In this document: positions 14,969 through 18,266 of the stretch, piece after piece
Position numbering within the stretch: the first letter of the stretch is position 1
Layout of the letters: each line of letters begins with the position of its first letter
Source: Promethearchaeota archaeon
GTDB lineage: Archaea; Asgardarchaeota; Lokiarchaeia; Sigynarchaeales; MK-D1
DNA: 18,266 nucleotides
Reading direction: 5' to 3'
NCBI GenBank assembly: GCA_016839865.1
Contig: JAEOTN010000196.1
Span: 1-18,266 of the forward strand
The notes under the pieces: generated by a model
Database searches by the model: none
Seen by the model: only the letters and a program-made list of their open reading frames with translations
Told to the model about the DNA's origin: nothing
Made by a program: the position numbers and the translations under genes

Positions 14969-17058
14969 TGTTTATCCTCCTTCTTGACTCCTGCAAGATC
15001 ACCCAATGAAACTTCAACGAACAATGGACGAATAGTGTTTTCCGTGACTTCATCTATAGGAACTCCTTCTTCTCGGAATATCCTCATAATGATTGGTATA
15101 CATGTTTTTCCTCCACAAGCACCCATTCCAACCTTTGTTAAGCCTTTTAACTCATTAAAATCAGTAACACCCTTGCGTATCCATTTCCGAACAGTCGCTG
15201 CACTAACTCGTTCACATCGGCATACTATTGTATCATCGTCTACATAATCAGATTTATATTGATCGATTGTATCAACAGTTATTTCTTTTTCTGGAACTAG
15301 TTTAATCGCGGTTGCCAGTTTTGCAATACTTGCTGGTAACTGCACAGAAATTAGTTGCGTTTTAGGATATTTACGTAGAATTCGTGAATGAATAACATTG
15401 TACTTTCCTAGATCTCCTTCTTCACTTGTGACAATTATAGGAATTCCGGGTGTTATTTTTTCTTCCGTCAATTCTAAAGGGAAGATCACTTGAGGGTTTT
15501 GGGGATCTCTACGATAATCCACAAGAGTGATTGCAAGTCCTGGACATACTGCAACACATGCTCCACACCCAATACAGTCCTTCTCACCTTGAAAATACGG
15601 TAATTGATTAATCAATTCATCTACTGTATGAATTTGACCTTGGGGACAAACAGATGTGCATGGATTACATGGAATTTCTTGAGTACAATGAAAAATCGGA
15701 AATATTCCTTCCTCCAAATCTGTACATGCGAATTGGGTAGGAGCAGGTGGGTGTGCTTTCATAACTGCAGCTTTTTGTTCTAAAACAGTTATATCATCAC
15801 AAGTAGAAGTATCAATCCCCATATGATTAAGCATTTTAATTGCTTCAATTCGACCCGTGAATATTGCTGCAGATGCTTCTGCAATTTCTTGGGCATCCCC
15901 ACAAATCCAGACGTTATATCCATACTCTTTTGCTTTTGTGTAAAATTCATTAACCGGATTTAAACCCACAGCTATAAGAATCGTATCACAATTGAACGTT
16001 CGCTCGGTTTCTGGGATGAGTTTCCAGTTATCATCAATTTCTCCGATCGTTATGGATTTAACTTCATCTAACCCATTCGCTGATACAATCGTATGACGGG
16101 TGTAAATCGGAACATCTAATCTACGTAATTTTTCTTCATGAACACTATATCCACCACATTTAGGAAGTGCTTCTATCAGTCCAACCACTTCGATTCCAGC
16201 TTGAATCGCATGATAACCTGCTATAAGACCAACATTTCCTCCACCAACAATGAAAACTTTTTCCGCAGGTTTCACTAAATCCCGATTTACTAATGTTTGA
16301 AATGCACCAGCACCATATACTCCGGGAAGTGTATTTCCAGGGAAAACCAGCATTTTTTCACGGGCACCCGTTGCAATTAACAGATTTTCAGGTTTAATTA
16401 GAGTATATTTTTTTTGATCTAATAGTACACCTACAAATCCATCGCTGAATATACCTACTGCAGTTGTGTCCAAACATAGTTTTACGGATGGAATTTCCTT
16501 GACTTGGTTTCCTAAAATGTCTGCAATATCAATACCTCGTTTTCCCGCATATACATCTTGTTGGGAGCCGAAGAACTTGTGAGTTTGGAGGACAAGCTTT
16601 CCTCCTGTTCGATCTTTATCATCAATCAACAGGATTTCAACACCTTGTTCTCCTAGTGTTTTTGCCGCGGAAAGACCAGATGGACCAGCTCCGATAATAA
16701 GAGTATTTACTTTGTGGATTTGAATATCTTCCAAAACGCGTTTACTATCTATAGCAGGTAACTCAGGTAAACCTTCGCAACTTTCAATCTTCATATCTTC
16801 CTTTAATGGAATCATGCATGATTTCATAGGTTGCCCGTTTACCAATACGGTACATTGAGAACATTGTCCCATACTGCAGAAGATACCTTGAGGGGAATTA
16901 TCTTTGTGATGATGCCCAAATATTTTGATTTCATTTAGAAAAAGATTGGAGGAAATCACGATTCCCTCATAGCCCGTTAGTGATGTCCCATTAAAGGTAA
17001 ATGTGACTTTTTTCCTTTCTGGTATAGGAAGGATCGGGTGTTCGTTAATATCGTTCAT
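14965..17058 (-). CDS. Multi-cluster iron-sulfur flavoprotein: 2Fe-2S + FAD/NAD module + two 4Fe-4S + BFD-like 2Fe-2S
   Basis: A 697-residue electron-transfer subunit built by fusion. (1) A plant-type 2Fe-2S domain as in HcnA and sarcosine oxidase alpha: Cys61, 66, 69 and 81. (2) A pyridine-nucleotide-disulfide-type flavoprotein module as in HcnB, opine oxidase A and archaeal proline dehydrogenase alpha: GAGPSG (123-128), GGGNVG (272-277) and ICGDAQ near 387. (3) A dicluster ferredoxin segment: Cys458, 464, 467, 471 and Cys495, 498, 501, 505. (4) A C-terminal BFD-like 2Fe-2S domain: Cys613, 615, 648 and 653. In related complexes the parts are usually separate small subunits. It should take electrons from the DAO subunit's flavin and pass them to NAD or ferredoxin. 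It starts 20 bases after the AOR stop and ends in a four-base overlap with the DAO gene, so the three are one operon. The ATG has only a distant GGAAG upstream. Confidence 0.9.
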   Translation of the reverse strand: MNDINEHPILPIPERKKVTFTFNGTSLTGYEGIVISSNLFLNEIKIFGHHHKDNSPQGIFCSMGQCSQCTVLVNGQPMKSCMIPLKEDMKIESCEGLPELPAIDSKRVLEDIQIHKVNTLIIGAGPSGLSAAKTLGEQGVEILLIDDKDRTGGKLVLQTHKFFGSQQDVYAGKRGIDIADILGNQVKEIPSVKLCLDTTAVGIFSDGFVGVLLDQKKYTLIKPENLLIATGAREKMLVFPGNTLPGVYGAGAFQTLVNRDLVKPAEKVFIVGGGNVGLIAGYHAIQAGIEVVGLIEALPKCGGYSVHEEKLRRLDVPIYTRHTIVSANGLDEVKSITIGEIDDNWKLIPETERTFNCDTILIAVGLNPVNEFYTKAKEYGYNVWICGDAQEIAEASAAIFTGRIEAIKMLNHMGIDTSTCDDITVLEQKAAVMKAHPPAPTQFACTDLEEGIFPIFHCTQEIPCNPCTSVCPQGQIHTVDELINQLPYFQGEKDCIGCGACVAVCPGLAITLVDYRRDPQNPQVIFPLELTEEKITPGIPIIVTSEEGDLGKYNVIHSRILRKYPKTQLISVQLPASIAKLATAIKLVPEKEITVDTIDQYKSDYVDDDTIVCRCERVSAATVRKWIRKGVTDFNELKGLTKVGMGACGGKTCIPIIMRIFREEGVPIDEVTENTIRPLFVEVSLGDLAGVKKEDKQ
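14976..14982 (-). promoter_or_regulatory. Strong ribosome binding site for the DAO subunit inside the upstream gene
   Basis: AAGGAGG on the minus strand, seven bases before the ATG at 14968, written into the last lysine/glutamate codons of the iron-sulfur flavoprotein. It is the best Shine-Dalgarno in the window and indicates a coupled, roughly stoichiometric pair. Confidence 0.75.
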
Positions 17059-17078
17059 TTTGGGTTGAATGCTTCCGT

Positions 17079-18266
17079 TTATTGGTGTGGTTCAATGACT
17101 TTTATAACGTCTTCGAAATCAATACCAAGTTCTTTGACTTTTTCTATAGAAGGACACCCCTTCTGACTCCATCCACGCTTTTCATAGACCATATTTTGAA
17201 GTTTTGTGTACTGATCTTCTCGATATTCACGGAGGATTTTCATTTTTTCTTCCGAGGTTTTACCTTCAGGATCTACTCCAAGTAGATCTTTCATCTGTCC
17301 ATCATATCGTTCTTGCCTACTTTCGTATTCTAATTTTGTGACCGGTCCCATACCTCGATATGGAAAATTCTCGTCATCCTTTCTGAGACCATGACCTAAT
17401 CGAACATTGAAAATCCGTTGGAAATTGTACACCACTTCACTCCGTTTTACAATATCTTCTACTGTTGTCGGAACTCCAGTAATCCCTTGTGCATAGTTTG
17501 CATAAAATTGAACGTGTTTTGGAATTCGAGCACGGTATAGTTCCCCCTTTTCATTCTTGATTGGATTATCTTTATTGTCAGGAGGCTGTACATCATTCCA
17601 AGGGAGTTTGCACAAACCATTCAATCCAAACCATGTTCGGAAGTATGGGAACCAACACAGTGCATTCGCCTTATCTTCAAATGTTGGGATGGATTTCCTA
17701 ACCATGTCCTCGAAAATCATCCATGCCTCGTCGTGTTGAGGACCTTTAAGTGCAAAACCATAACCACCTTGCTGAGCAATAGACTCCTTTGTCATATATT
17801 CCGAAACTTCCAAACCCGTGTGTTCCATTCCAATATCTTGCAGAAACTGTGGATCTGCCCCATATTTCTCTGCAAAATATTTTTTCATCTGTCTTATACC
17901 TTTTCCAACAATGACTCCAAATCCTTCTCCACGAGCCATTTGATGAACAAGTTCCATTGCAGCCTCAGCATTTCCAAAATTAAGTTCTAAACCACCTGTG
18001 ATTTCTTTATCTAATATTCCTGCTTCATAGCATTCCATCACAAAAGCAATTCCAGTCCCAACAGAAATAGTATCAATTCCGTAGGTATCACAGTAAAAAT
18101 TCACTTCTAATATCCATTTTGGATCCCAAACACCCCAATTAGAACCACAACCTGCAATTGTTTCATATTCAGGACCATCAATAGGTACAACTTGACCTTT
18201 TAGTGGACCAGTTAATAAAGTATGATCGGGTGAGAAATGAGAACAAGAGATCGTACAACCTCTCCA
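17079..18266 (-). CDS. Aldehyde ferredoxin oxidoreductase (AOR) superfamily, 5' partial
   Basis: The frame is open through the right edge, so the GTG at 18104 is internal; 395 C-terminal residues are visible and about 200-250 N-terminal residues are missing. AOR enzymes use a tungsten or molybdenum bis-pterin and a 4Fe-4S cluster to oxidise aldehydes to acids while reducing ferredoxin. The visible part starts WRGCTISCSHF, containing two of the cluster cysteines; the preceding one should lie just outside the window. It continues with GPEYET, GCGSNWGVWD, NFYCDTYGIDTISVGTGIAF, GEGFGVIVGKGIRQM, ALKGPQHDEAW and GLNGLCKLPW, which supplies the late cluster cysteine. The shape is nearer the YdhV/GOR-like branch than the P. 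furiosus AOR branch. It heads an operon with the iron-sulfur flavoprotein (20-base gap) and the DAO subunit, suggesting a linked aldehyde or electron flow. Confidence 0.88.
   Translation of the reverse strand, partial: WRGCTISCSHFSPDHTLLTGPLKGQVVPIDGPEYETIAGCGSNWGVWDPKWILEVNFYCDTYGIDTISVGTGIAFVMECYEAGILDKEITGGLELNFGNAEAAMELVHQMARGEGFGVIVGKGIRQMKKYFAEKYGADPQFLQDIGMEHTGLEVSEYMTKESIAQQGGYGFALKGPQHDEAWMIFEDMVRKSIPTFEDKANALCWFPYFRTWFGLNGLCKLPWNDVQPPDNKDNPIKNEKGELYRARIPKHVQFYANYAQGITGVPTTVEDIVKRSEVVYNFQRIFNVRLGHGLRKDDENFPYRGMGPVTKLEYESRQERYDGQMKDLLGVDPEGKTSEEKMKILREYREDQYTKLQNMVYEKRGWSQKGCPSIEKVKELGIDFEDVIKVIEPHQ

Noticed and set aside
18255..18266. Apparent replacement of an AOR cluster cysteine by Trp at the window edge (WRGCTISC)
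   Set aside because: Relatives in the YdhV/GOR-like branch have C-x3-C-x3-C, so the first cysteine is most likely the residue just outside the window.
1..18266. Search for tRNA genes, CRISPR arrays, insertion sequences and long repeats
   Set aside because: Coding density is high, all spacers are under about 100 bases, and I saw no repeat array, transposase or tRNA-like arms.

Overview
The window looks like part of an archaeal chromosome, AT-rich and probably from an Asgard (Lokiarchaeia/Thorarchaeia-like) lineage. The archaeal assignment rests on several signals. Many starts lack a Shine-Dalgarno and have a TATA-like A/T box about 25-30 bases upstream (leaderless pattern). Gene ends carry T-rich termination tracts. 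There is a tungsten/molybdopterin aldehyde ferredoxin oxidoreductase (AOR), a CoA-disulfide-reductase-type flavoprotein, and a CBS protein whose C-terminal half resembles longin/roadblock-like sensor domains common in Asgard genomes. The Asgard assignment is inference; no rRNA or ribosomal gene is present. I see no mobile element, CRISPR array, tRNA or rRNA, and no gene-free stretch longer than about 100 bases.

Layout. 1-1543 (+): the 3' part of an alpha/beta hydrolase fused to eight membrane segments, cut by the window edge. 1598-2740 (+): a malate/L-lactate/ureidoglycolate-type dehydrogenase (Ldh_2 family). 2798-3685 (+): an unrecognised protein with a possible winged helix. 3687-6355 (-): a tandem set of CBS protein, small beta-rich protein and CoA-disulfide reductase-like flavoprotein. 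6440-7135 (+): a SAM methyltransferase. 7143-8222 (-): a double-SIS sugar isomerase/deaminase. 8324-9571 (+): ornithine aminotransferase, convergent with carbamate kinase (9586-10548, -), with a hairpin terminator between them. 10639-11262 (-): a cyclase/kynurenine-formamidase-like hydrolase, divergent from a GPH-type MFS symporter (11324-12760, +). 12768-13700 (-): an ornithine-carbamoyltransferase-like enzyme. 13796-18266 (-): an operon reading AOR (cut by the window edge), then a 697-residue multi-cluster iron-sulfur flavoprotein, then a DAO-type amine/amino-acid dehydrogenase.

How the genes may work together. Carbamoyltransferase, carbamate kinase and ornithine aminotransferase form the lower part of an arginine/citrulline (or other ureido compound) fermentation: carbamoyl phosphate gives ATP, and ornithine gives glutamate semialdehyde/pyrroline-5-carboxylate. 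No arginine deiminase is visible here. The carbamoyltransferase departs from the usual SMG ornithine loop, so its substrate is open. The AOR-flavoprotein operon looks like an anaerobic route in which a secondary amine or amino acid is oxidised by the DAO subunit and electrons pass through the iron-sulfur subunit. An aldehyde product could then be oxidised by the AOR with ferredoxin reduction. This last link is my hypothesis from gene order and domain content.
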